Assembly (NCBI GenBank): GCA_964035545.1
Contig: OZ037766.1
Location: forward strand, 23,426,767-23,490,766
DNA from: Bugula neritina
Taxonomy: Eukaryota > Bryozoa > Gymnolaemata > Cheilostomatida > Bugulidae
Direction of reading: 5' to 3'
Length of the DNA: 64,000 nucleotides
The notes under the pieces were generated by a model, which ran no database searches, was not told where the DNA came from, and saw only the letters and a list, made by a program, of their open reading frames with translations. Shown one piece after another: positions 42,101 to 56,528 of the stretch. How positions within the stretch are numbered: position 1 is the first letter of the stretch; every line of letters begins with the position of its first letter. A program made the translations under genes and the position numbers.

Positions 42101-42434
42101 TCCTTCCTGCAAGCCCTCTAGCCCAAATCTGTCATAATTTTTACGTCTTTCAGGATCTGATAAGACTTCATAGGCATAGTTGATTTCTTTGATTTTCTCG
42201 CCGTGATTAGGATTTTTATCGGGGTGATACTTTTTGGCCAATTTTCTGTAGACCTACCCAAAACAAGTTCCTCATCATTTCTCAGAGGAATATCCCAAGC
42301 CACAATATAAAATGCTAAATAAGAATATGTTGATGATTTGAATAAAACTTTAGTACTAAACATACTGATTTCAGCTGATCACCCGAAACATCAGGCTGCA
42401 CTCCCAGGATATCATACAGTTGAGTATCAGGCAT
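39139..42434 (-). CDS. DNAJA2: Type I DnaJ/Hsp40 co-chaperone (DNAJA2-like)
   Basis: Nine exons: 42434-42366, 42253-42088, 41948-41840, 41228-41148, 40987-40854, 40690-40548, 40347-40149, 39829-39702, 39306-39139; 398 residues (about 412 in vertebrates). J domain with the Hsp70-stimulating HPD ([10 protein letters not shown]), a Gly/Phe linker ([18 protein letters not shown]), four zinc-binding CxxC repeats ([30 protein letters not shown]), then the two beta-barrel substrate-binding domains ([51 protein letters not shown]) and an acidic C-terminal tail. It ends QCRTQ, a CaaX-type box as in DNAJA2 (CAHQ), suggesting farnesylation and ER or membrane contact. It delivers unfolded clients to cytosolic Hsp70. 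The A2 class is favoured by LYDILGV and [14 protein letters not shown]. Confidence 0.95.
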
Positions 42435-43050
42435 GGTCCCACAGACTGGATGTTAACACAAATATAACAATTTAACCTGTAAATAAAAATGCGTGAAAAT
42501 TGTGTAGCCTAAAAACCTTCATAATTCTTGAGTCAGACAAGCAAAGTTCTTAAAATGTGATTAAATACAAAGTTGCAACAGTCAATCTATTTAGTTGAAA
42601 GAGAAAATACAATAACTTAAAGTAAAGTCAAATACATAGCCATTGTACCACATCTAGAATCCTTCAGCAAAAGGATATAATACAGCAACCACAACAATGA
42701 AAACTTTTGCAATATTATTACTAGCAAACATTCTTTTGAAAATGTTGTGCAATTATACATGTTAAAGAAATTAACTTTATTCTAATATTATTGTCCTTAA
42801 CTAAAAACATGCTTTAAATTATCGATTATAAAAACTTGGTCACTTGTAAAATTAAAACTGAACTTGGATGATTGTAGTATAATTATGTATTGCATTATGG
42901 CATTGTTTGCTATACAAGCTTTTCACTAAATAGTTAATGTTTATGTATATACTGATTTTAATCTGCCTATGCTATTTAATTAGTTAACATGTCCTGTGCA
43001 CAATAAAACGTATTTATCATAATCCTACAACATTTTTGAGAGCTATAGAA

Positions 43051-43519
43051 CAGGGTTGGAGTCAATTACATATGAATGAAATCAATGACAAGAGAATTTG
43101 TCAATTACAATTATAATTACAGTTGAAATAAATGTGACTAATTACAATTACTATTACTTTTTTCTCACAAGAGACAAATAAAAGTTATAAAATCTCACTT
43201 CTGGGGTCCAACAACTCGGGGCAATTTTGACAACAAAAAACCGTCCTTGTTCTCCAGAGTAATGAATAGGGTGATAAGTACGACATTACATTAATCTGAA
43301 CTTTTTATTAAACAGTAGACAATGCTGGAAAAATGTGAATACTATAAGATTTAAAAATTTGAAGTAATTGTTATGTAATTATAAAATTCAATTATATTAG
43401 CAATGTAATTAATTATAATTACATTTTTATATATAAATTTCAAATTATATTCAATTACTTGAAAAAATGTAATTAATCACAACCAAATACAATTACAAAT
43501 TACAATTACCTCAACCCTG
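43051..43519. mobile_element. hAT-type MITE with perfect 8-bp target duplication
   Basis: Ends CAGGGTTGGAGTCAATTAC and (reverse complement) CAGGGTTGAGGTAATTGTA; flanked on both sides by CTATAGAA (43043-43050 and 43520-43527). The 469-bp interior is AT-rich, dominated by AATTACAATTA words, with no coding capacity. Confidence 0.9.
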
Positions 43520-46199
43520 CTATAGAATTAGTATTATGATACCAATGTGGTGCTCATCTTTGCCTTCAAACACATATATTTTATTTATTACATATGACCT
43601 ATCCGTAGAAAGCCTACCATTGCATATTCGTTTTAATTCTGAGAAAAATTAAGAATTAAATAATATAACATAACAATCATAACAAAGTCTTTACTTTCTT
43701 AAAAAAATGCATCATTGTGTTTATAATGATATTCATAGTGATTACTGGCACTTGTCAATTGTGATTGTCACTTGATGATCATGATAGCCGAGATTGATAG
43801 TGATGGTGATGATGAACACCGCCATACTATTTGATCAAATGATGAATTACTTTATAGTTAAATTAAATTTCAAGTTTATCAAATTAAAATTGACAATTTA
43901 AATTTCACAGTTGAATATTTTTAGAACTGGTATAGTTATACCATTAGACTTAGTATTAGTATTACTATTAATATTAATATAGCTAAACTTAATGTTATCC
44001 TTAATTTCTTATACTTAATCTTACAGTTATCCTTAATACTTATTTACTAATAGTAATACTATTACTGTAGTAGTATTTAGTCATACTAATACTGACTGTA
44101 ATAGTAATACTAATACTTACAGTTACTCTTACTAAGAGTAAGAGTCTTACTCTTATTAACCCTTAGACTTATAATTATAATATTAATTATATTAAATCTA
44201 ATGCCAGTTTAGCTCAAACGATCACCATGATTGGGTAAATACGCTAAAACTCAAACGTAAAAGTTAAAGGCTCTTCTTAAGTAAAACTTCAAAGTCTAAA
44301 GTCAAAATAAAACTCTAGTCTTCCTTAGTGAGTGACTCAGTCTGAGTCAAACTCAAAGTGAAACTGAAACTGTAAATTTCTAGTTGAATTATCAATTATC
44401 AATATTATGATTGCAAACGGTTCAGGTTGTTGAGTAAAATGTATGATGCCAAAATAACCATTATTACTAGACCACCGTTGCTCATTAGTAATTATGATTA
44501 TTGATAACGGTTGACAATTTTAATTCTACAAGTACAGTGGCTATGGACAATCACAATGGACAATGAATAATCACGGTACTACTACAATATACAGATTTGA
44601 CGGAAGTAGAGACTGATGCTCGGACTTTCAGTCAGCGTATTTTCTTTGTAAATCAATCTCAACACAACAAACTCAAATAACATATAAAAATTATTGCGGC
44701 TTCCAGACTACAAAATATAAACCTCTTAGCCCGTAAGGTATGAAAATAGGAATACACTGGAGGTTTGGGTAAAATCTGGGTAAATTTAAACCCCCAGACA
44801 CTCGTCCTAAATTTAATGAACGCTTATTATTATAACGCCTAAGCCCTAAAGTAAAGTGTATACTAAATTACTAACTAAATATAGTGGAAAGACTTAAATG
44901 ACAAATACAGCTGCTTTATAATTATATCACGTCAATTATCACTCTGGGAGAGCAGTCGCTGAAGTTTTAAGTTTAAAACTAAGAATTAAACTAAAACTAA
45001 AAGTGTAAAAGTAAAACATTTTTATTTAATTTTGTGTTATTCATATTGTTACGCTTTCACTTTGACTTCGGCTTGCTCATCATCTTACTTTTAATCTAAG
45101 TATAAATAATACAGTTACTTTAATGTTATACTTATAGTTATTGTAGAAAAACTGAGGTAATTCTAATTGTGATTTTGGAAACTGAATCTGATCACTGATG
45201 GTGATTTCTCAGGCTCATAAGATTAAGTAAAGTATGAGCCATGCTGAGTCTGATGCTAAGTAATAGTTTGTTTTATAATTATAGCAATACTAATACTATA
45301 AATCTAATGCTAATAGTAGTACTAATAGTAATACTCATACTGGTAGTAATAGTAATACCCACACTGATAGTGATTGTCACTTACTAGGACTTACACTTAC
45401 ACTGTTACAGTGACACTAACAACTAACTGATAGTGATATATTCTTACTCTTAGTGATTTACTTTTACTTTTACTTTTAGTGATGGACTGATTTTCATATT
45501 AAATCTTATAGTAGTATCGATATTCATACTCGTAGCACTAGGAGTTGGTCTAGCCCTGGCCTCTAGTAATACTAATAGTAATACCAATTATCATAATCAA
45601 TATGACAATGACTATAATATATTCATATTGATAATCATTAAATTTAATTGACGATTATTACTATAAATATAATGATTCAATCAATAAATTTGAATCATGA
45701 TTAAGTTTGCTATTTAGTTTGACATTACTTATAATGATAATTATATTAAGTATTTATATTATTATTAAAGTTTTTGGTTCCCCCATTACCAAGACCTCAA
45801 CTCGCTAGCTGGGAACAGTACTCCAATAATCTGCATAGGCTGCTTTATTGTACACGTAGAAGATGTTACCAGTATGGACTACATACATACATTATCCGAC
45901 ATATAATTCACAGCTTTATTATAGCTAGCTGTTCTTTGTCTGTATAGAGACAGATGTGTATTGCATTTAGTGCACTTCAAAGCAATTATATAATAATGGT
46001 AGCTATAAGCAAACTGTTACAATATGAGTTAAATGTTAATCTTATGACTATGAGCATTTAACTAAGTTAAGTACTTCAGAATAATTTCATGAAAACCAAA
46101 GTCTAGAGCCCTGAAATGGCTATCCTGCTAACAGTGCTAACCATTGCAATAGTAAAAATACTTCAACCATTTTCTTTGTTTAATTACTATCCATTTATT

Positions 46200-46285
46200 G
46201 AGAAGCTTGAAAGTTTGAGGGCCACATAAATGTAGGCTGGAGGCCACACCAGGCCCTGGGGCTGCCTGTTGGACAGCCCTTGCCT
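46200..46285. mobile_element. hAT-like terminus remnant
   Basis: The reverse complement reads AGGGCTGTCCAACAGGCAGC followed by CCAGGGCC and GTGGCC words, the look of Charlie/hAT termini in many animals. The matching left end was not found. Confidence 0.4.
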
Positions 46286-46834
46286 AGTGTACTTGGAAAA
46301 GTTATACTGTATTGAGATGAGGATTCCAATACATTGACATGCTGGATTTCTAGAAGCTACTCTCATTTATTCTCTCAACATCATAAGTCACATTAGCATA
46401 GTAAAAGTTAGAAAGTATTGAAGTATATTATGCTAATGACATAGATGTGCAACATAGCACCTTTGGGTTACATGTATTTATAGAGGGGATAATTCTAAAT
46501 ATTTTACTTTCAAAGTCCACTGTTAACTTGTAACTGTTTATACTTATTAATGTATGTATTTTGGCCTTCGTAATAACGTAGCTGACCCCATTACTATTGT
46601 TGGAAAATGGTTATGTTTTTCACATTTCAGGTCTCCAGTAATAATGCAGTGCGGTAAACCCATAGAAGGCTTGATTTGAATTTACTTATTGATTTGAATT
46701 TTTATTTATGATTTAGCTGTGAGTGATGATGATGAATGCGAGAATGATAAAATATCTGCCATGCTGGATTATGGAGTTGGCTGAGAGGTATGTGTAATTC
46801 TATGCAGCCATGTAATTCCTAATGGGTCATTCAT

Positions 46835-47026
46835 TTAAGCATACATATCCGACTCCCTTCATATCTTACGATTCCATAGGTCTCGAGAAGGGCTTGAAAC
46901 CCTGTTTTGTGACTTATGTATATGTGTATAGACACAAAATAGCCAAATTTAACGACTCTGGCTTTCTACTATGTCATGAATCAAAATTTTGGGACCGCAG
47001 CTTAGTGAGATAAGGAGGGAGCACTG
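46835..47026. mobile_element. MITE family B, inverted copy
   Basis: Plus strand from TCTCGAGAAGGGCTTG to CCAAATTTAACG aligns with the reverse complement of 36060-36150 (TCACGAGAAGGGCTTG ... CCGAATTCAACG), and the right end is GGAGGGAGCACTG. The left terminus is eroded. Confidence 0.7.
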
Positions 47027-49894
47027 TTTTTAAGTTAGACCTGTTATAGGCTACTATAATAATTATGGTGAGAAGCAATTTACTTGTATTAGAGTTGAAG
47101 TCTTTGTGGTATTTAATTGTCTTACTATGTAGGATAAGTTTTATCTTTTTGCACCACTGTTGTGTGATGCAATGATGAAATTGATATATTTTTATTCTAT
47201 ATTGGTAAAGTTTCTAGGCTCTATAAACATAGTTCAGCAAAGGTGCTAGTAGCTAGTATCAGAATTACAATTGATTTTACTCATGTTTTACTACAATTTT
47301 TAAAGAGTTTAAGGTTTTTCGCATATTCTATTTTTGATTAGTCAAATTCTAATTTCTAAAGTGCTGCAGTTGATGTATTACAATCAGTTGTATGATTTTA
47401 TTAAACTGAAATGAAAATAAATAAGTGGCACTAACTTCTTCATAGTAGATTTTGTTGTAATATCATCATCAGTTGCTATTGGAAAAACAAAAACAAAGGC
47501 TTGTTGGATTTGTACAGTGTGGTTTAGTTCTCATGCACTCTTATATAGGTGTAGTATTATTACACAAATGTGTTTTTTTGGCCTTTACTAAAAGTAAAGG
47601 AGAAAGGTTTTTTTAGCACGTTATAATATAATGGTTTTATGTTACAATATAGTATATGTTTTTGTCGCATACAGGTATTACGTGTAAAGAGTCTTGGCTG
47701 TCATAGGTGCAAAGTTTTTATTATGGTAATACTGTTTCTCGTTGGGTTTGTTTATGAAATTCGAAGTTGTTCTCTTTTCATTTACACGTGTTCATAATAA
47801 GACAACTCTAAATATTATCAAATGTTATTTTGTGTATTATTATCATGTATGAACTCATAAATTTGTATATAGGCTGTAAAGTTTATGATAGGAACATGAG
47901 AAATTTAAGTTGCCAAAATTTCTTGTCGAGCATAGGGATAATGCTTTATGAACCCAGTCTGGTGTGAATAGTGTGTATTCTATGTAGGGCTCCCTATTTC
48001 TGGCTGTATTCGTGAGTTAATAATTAAGTGGTTTCAGAACATTACAGTGATTACTGCTGCAATACCTAGACTTCAGGGTTTGATGTGATAGTGTGAAGTT
48101 GCCAAAAAATTAAAATATATCTATAAAGTTTTATCTTTATTGCAATGCTGTTTATATTATTTGTTTGGTGTTGAACATTATTTTATTATTTTTTTGATGA
48201 ACAAACTAAATATGTGTAAATGTGTCCTAATTTTATTATTCAGTATCATGTGTAATGTGTAATATAGTATAATATAATGGTAAGTAATATATAATGCCAT
48301 TATGTATAATAAATTATTATATTATAGTGCTGAGTAATATAGTATGTTATGTTATGATGTATAATATAAAATTATTTAGTATTGGATAATATAGTATGCT
48401 ATGATGGGCAGTATAATAGGATGTAGCAGTTGGTAGTGTAATGTGGTATATCAGTTGATATGATAGTATGATACGATGAAGTATATAAACAAGCCCCTTA
48501 TGGCAGAATTAAAAAAGTTCTCAATTAAAAGCATTCTTCATCAACTCTAAAGCAAGTGAATAAGTTGTCAGAAAGTGGAACTATTCCTTTGTATAAGTTG
48601 ATACCTTATATTCACTTCAATATACATAATAGTATCTAGTTGAATGCAACACTGTGTAGTTGAATACAAGTATATGTAGTTAAATATGGTGGTGGCCTTT
48701 ACCAATGTATTGTCATCTATTACGCACTGTTCTTCCCCATTACATGGTAGAGAGCTGCGCAAGTATTGTAAGCTAGTACTACTCTATATTCATACAGCAC
48801 CTAATTCACAGCACTGTGTACACCATTGAAATCTGAAACCACTGCTGCCAATAAAGATTTATGCTTTCCAAGTGGGTTTCTGCAAATAGTGCAGGCTTAC
48901 TGGAATAGTAATTTTATAAGGTACAATGTCGCAAAAACAAGATGCTAGTTTTTGCTATGCCCAGGAATTTATTATTACTAACTGGTCTAAACTTTTCTTT
49001 TCATTTTTTTTTAAATTTTAGTTTACGACCCTTTTAATTCTACAATTGTTGATATAGAAACAGCATTTTACTTCAAAATAGTTTATGACTTTAATTTCGT
49101 TGCCAATAGCTGAGCTTAAATGGAAGAAATTCACTCAGAATACTATAAAAGTGGAGGAAAGGTGGACGTGAAAAGCTTTTCTGTAGTACTTTGGTTTTAT
49201 GATGTATTTCCAAATGGTTTACCATTCGTAGCAGTGAAGGTATTTTGCAGTTCTTCTAATTGTTAACATTCTGTTGGAAACTTAATGCCAGGGTTCATGC
49301 CCTCTATTCTGTGTTGTACATCAACTATTGCTGCCAGATGCTCTTCTTTGACCTTTCAGAGATTCCAACTCTGAGCCCAGCCACTATAAGCCACAGCTTC
49401 TTTCACTTCACAAACAAGGCCTTGCTACTCAATACACTTCACTGGCCTTCCATTATCCAAAGGGCAGTCATTTAGTCTCACTGAAAGACTTAATAGAATA
49501 CAGACATTCTATACTACTGATTTTATACTGCCCAGTCTGTCCCTATAGCCAAGCCAATTTGCCACATTACCTCTGCTGCACCTTAGGAATTTCTGATTCA
49601 CGGCTCAAATATCGTGGAATGTTCATTGTGAGGTCTTAATTTTTCTCCTGCCAACTCAGTTTACGGAATAAGGTGCTTCTCTCACCACTTCTACATTGTG
49701 CATAACTCAGTTGTTATTCAAAAAAGCGACTGTATCAAATAGCCAACATCTCTGGTGTACCAACACACTGTACCTTACACTAAACACACACCATATAGAT
49801 CTTGCATACCTTCTTTATAACCACCCAAAGGGCAAATACCAGGTACACCACCCACAAAGTAAATAATAGATACACCACGAAAGTATTACCACCC

Positions 49895-50060
49895 ACACAG
49901 AGTAATACATGTTCCACCACACACAGAGTAATACATGTTCCACCACACACAGAGTAATACATGTTCCACCACACACAGAGTAATACATGTTCCACCACAC
50001 ACAGAGTAATACATGTTCCACCACACACAGAGTAATACATGTTATACCAGACACAGGGTA
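49895..50060. repeat. 26-bp minisatellite, about six copies
   Basis: Unit ACACAGAGTAATACATGTTC + CACCAC, nearly identical copies, drifting at both edges. The unit is not a multiple of three; cysteine-rich open frames on the minus strand are artefacts of it. Confidence 0.95.
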
Positions 50061-50171
50061 ATACCTGTCATACCACATACAGAGTAAATACCAGATGCAC
50101 TACAATATATGTAATGCTACATACAAACTAGGTACACACCCAGTTATACATGCAGTACATATTTTAGTCAT

Positions 50172-50249
50172 TCTACTACACACTAAGTAAATACAGCTTA
50201 CCCTGTAGTACACCAGGTAAATGTTTTTTACTTAGTGTGTATGAGTAGA
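50172..50249. repeat. Hairpin, arms of about 20 bp
   Basis: TCTACTACACACTAAGTAAA (left) and TTTTACTTAGTGTGTATGAG plus TAGA (right) are inverted copies with a three-base gap, loop about 35 bp. Origin unknown. Confidence 0.7.
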
Positions 50250-52139
50250 CCTTCATTGGATATCATTTGAAGGTTGCAACTGTATAAAATAGGTTGGCAT
50301 AGGTAGGCTTGGAGTAATTGCAATTTGCTGGAATGCTCTGCAAGTTGATAGCAGTGCATTAACAGCATGCCTGGAAACACTTATTTAACAGGGCGAAACC
50401 ATATCATGGTTGGAACAAATACACATGTAGACAGTCAAGTGATACATTTTTTAACTGGGTTAGAAACTTTGGCCTTTGACCTATGCTCAAAGATGCTGAT
50501 TTTCCCCTAGTCCAAGTTTTAAATTGCTCGTTTAAAGTTCCAAATGTAGTTCTGTTTCTTCTCAGACCCCCAAAGTCCACTGTAAACTGATTTTAGTAAG
50601 CTACATATTGCATGGTGTCTCTAGGCGGCACAAGAGATGGTGGTAGTCATAACTTGTAATGAGTGTAGGCGTAGGCCATGGCTGCCCCTGTTATGCTAAA
50701 CTAAACCCATATGGTTTGACTCATTCTAGTAATTAGTAGAGTTGATGGGGGTCAAGCAAGTGTGGTGTTTAATGCTGCCATATATTTCACTGTGCACTGT
50801 GTTGGTATTGTACCTCTAATGGTAAAGATATGAACGTATAGAATTACTGCTGTTGTTAATGCTCAATGGTTTTACTGGCTGATATTGATTGGTTGAAAGA
50901 GTTTGCCTGGTGTTGTGATAGGGTACTGAATGCTGACACAATAGAGGCAGGCAGCGTTCCACCCTAGTATGTATAGAATGTAGCATGCTATCTAGAAACT
51001 GCCTCCCACGGTGTACTGTCTTCTATAACCACTACCATATGCTGCCTGCTAGATAACACTGCTAATTCACTCAAGTTGGTTTTCTCACTACTTACCATAC
51101 ATAGCTCTATCTACTATCTAAGTAAGTTTATTACTACCAGTACTTGCTTTAGCTCCTTTCTGAGAGTAAAGGTTGGGAGGTGGTGGTGGTGGTGACACTT
51201 ACCACTTTATTTCTTTTCATAGTTGTAGCATTTAATCATCTGTATACAGTTTTCATACTATAATAGGTTTGTTTTACTAAGCATACAATAAATATACGAT
51301 ATAATATTTGATGAGTTTTATTAATTTAATTTATTTTAATTATATTTAATTATTGTTATTCGCATTATTAGCACTACATTCTATTTCATGGATGTGTTTA
51401 CAACCATAGAGTCTAGTGTATGGTATATATTAGTATGACAAAATATGAAAGTTGAGGCACCAATTAATGGGTTCAATAAGTGTTAACATTATTTCTATTT
51501 TAACCAAGCTTAAACCTGCTGACTTTAGAGTTTGAGTAACTGCGTATAGTAATCTGTTGAAGTTTAGATTCTATCAACTAAACTCTGTTTGCACCTTCTA
51601 CATACTTGAGTATGCTGGACTCTACATGGTCTGTTATTTTTGTTTACTATAGAAGCGTTGATTTCTTTTGTCTACTTTCTTAAATTCCTCCAAGTAGCCT
51701 ATAGCAGTGGCCCCTACGGCCACGCTGTGCTTTGTACAGCTCCGGGAGAATTTACCAGTGCTATCTTAGACTCTGAACAATGCGCGTGATTGTAGCTGAT
51801 ATCAGCCATTTTATGACCCACTCCACTAGTCTAAAGTGCTGAGTTGATGTATTGGTGTACACCAATTGGCCACCACAACCACTAACTGGTGGAGTAGAAG
51901 ATTGGTGCCAGCATATTATCTTTCATCTACCAGGCGAGCAAACAGCCACACAGTGATGTTGAGCTTTAGTGTTGTGATATCTTACTATGCTAGTACTCGA
52001 CTTACCTATTTCTACACTCATTACCTATTAGTAAGTGTAGCTACTTTTTGCTCTGCAAGCCATTAGAGCTGGGGATGGAATCCGTGGTACTTGGGAATCT
52101 AAAGGCTGTAGTGAGTAATAATATCTTATTGAACTTCAC

Positions 52140-52300
52140 AATAGCACTTCTACCTCTCTCCACATTTGGTGCGACCATGCAATAACACTTCTACCTCTCT
52201 CTACATTTGGTGTGACTATGCAATAGCACTTCTACCTCTCTCTACATTTGGTGTGACTATGCAGTAACACTTCTACCTCTCAACACATTTGGTGTGACCA
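52140..52300. repeat. About 40-bp tandem repeat, four copies
   Basis: Unit built from CACTTCTACCTCTCTCTACA then TTTGGTGTGACTATGCAATA; copies differ by a few substitutions. Confidence 0.9.
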
Positions 52301-55300
52301 TCTAACTAGTTCTCTTTACATCTGAATTGACTTTAAGCTGTTTATGTGACTTTCCAAGTCTGGCACAACTTCACACATATACTTCCCATTACTTCTGGTT
52401 TTGTCATCTGTCTTTCTCTTTGTTACATAATTTAAATTATATTTTTTGTTCCTTCTTTTTTTTATTTAGTATCAACGGTTCATTGCCATATGTTATATAC
52501 TAGTTTAAACCAATGATGAAAATGCATCTAGATAACACCTAGTGAGGATTTCAACTCATGCAAATACTAGATATAAAAACTAGGTTCAATCTGTCCAACT
52601 GGGAAAGTTTTGGTGTGATTTTATTTCTCATAGTGAGTTTATGGCTCTTGAGTTGGTTTATGCTGGTTACAGTTTATGTCATGTCATAGTAGAGCACTTT
52701 CTGAGACTTCCAGGATTGCAAGAAATTGTTCAAACTTGCTTTTTCATGTTATGGTTGCAGTTACATAGATCTTATGTATATAGTTCTAATTAATTATATA
52801 CAGTTTATACAATGTATGATATATTTGGTAAGATTGGTACTGATTTTCATATAAAAGAATTTTGTTGAATTAGTAAGTCAATTATATTGTACATTTGTCA
52901 ACATGCATTAAAGTATTATTTATAGAACTACAAAACTGTTGCAAAAAGTGATGGTCTCCATCAAGCCTGTGTTCTATCACTAAATAGTAGGTTGAAAATT
53001 GGGAGTTTTCTAGCCCAAACCTTAAATAGTTGGACAGAAGCTATTAAGATGGCTGTTGAAAATAGCTGAAAAACTCAAACTACTGGCTCCAACCACATGC
53101 ATTGTAGTGGGCCAATATGCAGCTGCTGTTTGAATGGTAAACTCCTATCTCAGGGTAATTATTGGCAAATACATTCGTTTGTAAGTTAAGCTGACAGAAA
53201 GAGAATATTGATTTGTCATCAGTAATGGTAAATTAGTTGTACATAGAGGCAGGCTTACAATGTATTAATATATACAAATGCTGCCAGCATTGAAGGGTAT
53301 GCTACATATTGACAGCCTTTCTGTTCTCTAAAAAGTTTAGAGACGATGCACCCTGTCCTTGCCAGTACTAAACGCTGTCGTAGATTCCAGGAGCAGACTT
53401 TAGCCACAAGTATTGCTGCAGTTCACTACATTATACTACTGCTGCATCAGCCTGCTTGGTTCTCTTTGCTCTTCATGTGGGAAATTCAACGCTGATAGAA
53501 CTAGAACAAAAGATTCTTTCATTTAGCTAGTAATGTTTGAGCACATTCTATCACGTTGACAAGCGTTCTTTATTCTCTCCATCATCGCTGCATACCTGGT
53601 CTGGTACCGATACCTTTGAAATTCTTGTAGACGCTAAGCCAACAGCATTGCCTCTTTACAAATGTAGATTTGCTTCTATGGATTGTTTGAATACCTTAAG
53701 GTTTGCGGCGGGTGAAATGGCACACATCCTACTCGAAGGCTATTGTTAGGAGCCCAAGGCTGTGTTTGGTTAAGGTGGAGTGTATATTATACTATAGTCT
53801 GTAAGACCTACAGGCTGTTGTATTGCAGGATAATACCCTAGCCTTTAGTTGATCCGCATCGTAGGGGGACGGGAAGCAGGAGTGCCGCTAAAAAGTGAAA
53901 TACCACTGGACTAAAGTGGTATAGATTGTAGAGCATGCTGTGTAATTCAGTGAAATATGAGCCCTTCTTTAGATGGTTTGGTGATTAGCAAGCATAGGCT
54001 AGCTGATGGTTGCGTTCTAGCTATGTTGAAGTGTTTAGTACATGCAGACACTGGAGTGAGGCGGCTGATAATGCAGCTTATATAATTCTCTCCTCTGCTG
54101 CCTCCATCGCCATTGCTAGGTGCCACATGAGCAGCTGACTACGGACAGCTGACTACAACATGTCACTGGGATCACCTCTCTCTTAATTACTTTCATCCTC
54201 TCCATTCTTTCCCTAGCAGGTCATATCAGTCTAAAATCATGTCTGGAAATATTTTAACATATCAAATTAAGTTGACCTCTTTGTACAAGGAACCATGAGC
54301 TAAACCCTGCAGTGCTGTCGGCTGTTTACTGTTTTATTGCCAGAACTATATACAGTCTTCTCTCAATATGCTATACTATAATATATTATACTTGTACAAC
54401 TTTTCGTACTGGAACACGTATAGCTCCTTCTACTGTATTAAATTTATTACCTGTAATGTTTTACAATAATTTGTGCTATTGAAACTTGGGCTCCTTAGAT
54501 TCTATAATTATTCAAAGTGTCAGGCAGCTGCAAGAAAGCCACCTGCCTACTAATAAGCAGTCCCAAACCAACCCTAAACTCCACACCAAGTATAACTCTA
54601 AGCTCATTTTATGTTACTATACTCTACACAAGTGCAAGTACTTCGTCTATATCTATTAAATATCATCACTGAGTTTACATTCCCAGGCTGCCTCCACCTC
54701 TAGCTGGATCTCATTCAGTCAGCAATTGGAAATATTTTAGGGTGATTTGAGCAGCTCATATGAATACATAGTTGACATCTGGTTCAGATAACAAATAGCC
54801 ATTGCAGTGTGTTATGATATGCCATGCCTGCATTACAACTACTACTATATATTGTACTACTTGCTGACTCTCCATCTCTCCAGTGGCTACACTGCACCTG
54901 CTGCTGCTGGTTCATTAGCATGCCAGCACACTGCAAGTTAAGTTAATTGGTGAAAACACACAAGCAGTCAGCCTGGCACCATTTGCTGCCACTGGTAATT
55001 ATAGCTTAGACCAAGGCATTGCATAAACTAAGGTTCGAGAATAAATGCAGGATAGCTAAGGTTAAAGAAAGGACACACCAGTGGGTGTAGGGGAGAAGGC
55101 ACCAGAAGTTCAATCTTGTGAGGGAAGGGTGGTGAAAGGTAATGATGGAGGGGGGGGGGTAGAAAAAGAGTGCAAGGGTGGAATGGTGAACAAGCAGGGG
55201 TGACTGATAATAACAATAATGAAGAAGGAGATATAAAGAAATGAGTGTCCAATGATAAAAAGGATATGGAGGAATGGCAGAGAAGATGGGGGAAGAGATT

Positions 55301-56369
55301 GGTTAGAGATGGAAGAATGGGAGGGTGGCGATTTGAAGTTAGTAAAATAATTTGGCAAATTTGTAACAGTAACAGGAAATAATGCAGTGTGTTGTTGCAT
55401 GAGCCTTTCCTGGTATATATTAACCTGCATTTGTGTACACTGAGACTATAGTGTACGCTGTGGTCAGTGGTGTATAACTGTTCACATCAGCTCCTAAGTG
55501 GCAACTATATCGATTTTCATGAACCATAATTAGTGGCAAGTGATGGTAATACATCAGTGGTTTAGTTTCTCCAATTCATGCCAGCTTTCTCCTGCCTGTA
55601 GCTGGTCTCATTCAATGCATACGTCTTCTATTGTATGGCAGCTAACGTTTACAATACAACTTACACTGTCACTCTCATTTCATTCTCAATGGTGTGTTGT
55701 TTGATGGTTTACACGTTTCTGGCTTTTGTCTTGGTTGAATAGGCTTTTGCTCTTGCAGTTGATCCACTTATATATCGTGAGCTCTTATAAATAGGTTCTT
55801 TGTGTTTGATTAACCATATTCTAAGTAAGCATTGGTCTGCAGTTGGTAGCCATTACCAGTGTCTCAAATCTCACCGCTTTATTCTCTTAATTCTGAATGT
55901 TCATATTCAACTCTAGAAATGGTGAATGCTGTAACTGTTATATATAATTAATATAATATGTATTGATAGTAAGTTCTCTGAAAGACATTACGACATACTG
56001 GAGCAACAGAAATTCCTGTAATTCTGATTTCCTTGTACATTTTATGCTTTGATTTTATTTTTCAATATTTTATCAATTTATAGCTTATCTATATTTGCAG
56101 CTTCAACAGATTAATTTTGCTGTATTTGTTAATGACATATCTGTTGGTTGGGCGTGTGAATGGGGTTAAACAGAGCACTTTCTGGAAACTAACAACATCT
56201 GAACTGGACTCTGAATTACTAGCTGCTAGGTCTTAGCATTTTATAATAGTCTTCCAGTAATACATTCACTTCAAATCTTCTAATTAGGTCACATTTTTAA
56301 TTGTTAATTTCTTATTAATACCTTAAATATAAGATATTTGTGGGAATAAAATGAAATGTAAATAAATTA

Positions 56370-56528
56370 GGTGCAGTAGTGAAGAAATTTTATTAGCCTA
56401 AGTTCTTTAACTTGCTTGATAAATTTCGGTTTTGGGGTGAAGATTGAAATTCTTGCAAGAACTTAACTTCCTTTGCTGCATTTCTAATCTAGAATACGGG
56501 CTTTTCTCGATTTCTCCAATGCTGCACC
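56370..56528. mobile_element. MITE (TA target site), family A, copy 2
   Basis: 159 bp, starting GGTGCAGTAGTGAAGAAAT and ending as the complement of GGTGCAGCATTGGAGAAAT, flanked by TA on both sides (56368-56369, 56529-56530). Homologous with 21732-21866, which lacks an internal segment. Confidence 0.8.

Noticed and set aside
46704-46786. Possible small acidic exon (SDDDECENDKISAML)
   Set aside because: Flanked by plausible splice sites but ends in a stop two codons before the donor, and no partner exon was found.
49895-50060. CRISPR-like regular repeats
   Set aside because: The repeats are contiguous without unique spacers and the DNA is eukaryotic; it is a minisatellite.
49780-50078. Cys-rich repeated protein on the minus strand
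   Set aside because: Produced by a 26-bp minisatellite whose unit is not a multiple of three; no start context or splice partners.
50671-50690. GCAGCCATGGCC resembling the SINE tRNA head
   Set aside because: Only about 15 bases match, with no A/B box spacing or body.
53537-53749. 70-residue plus-strand frame
   Set aside because: No recognisable motif, no splice partners, isolated in gene-poor DNA.
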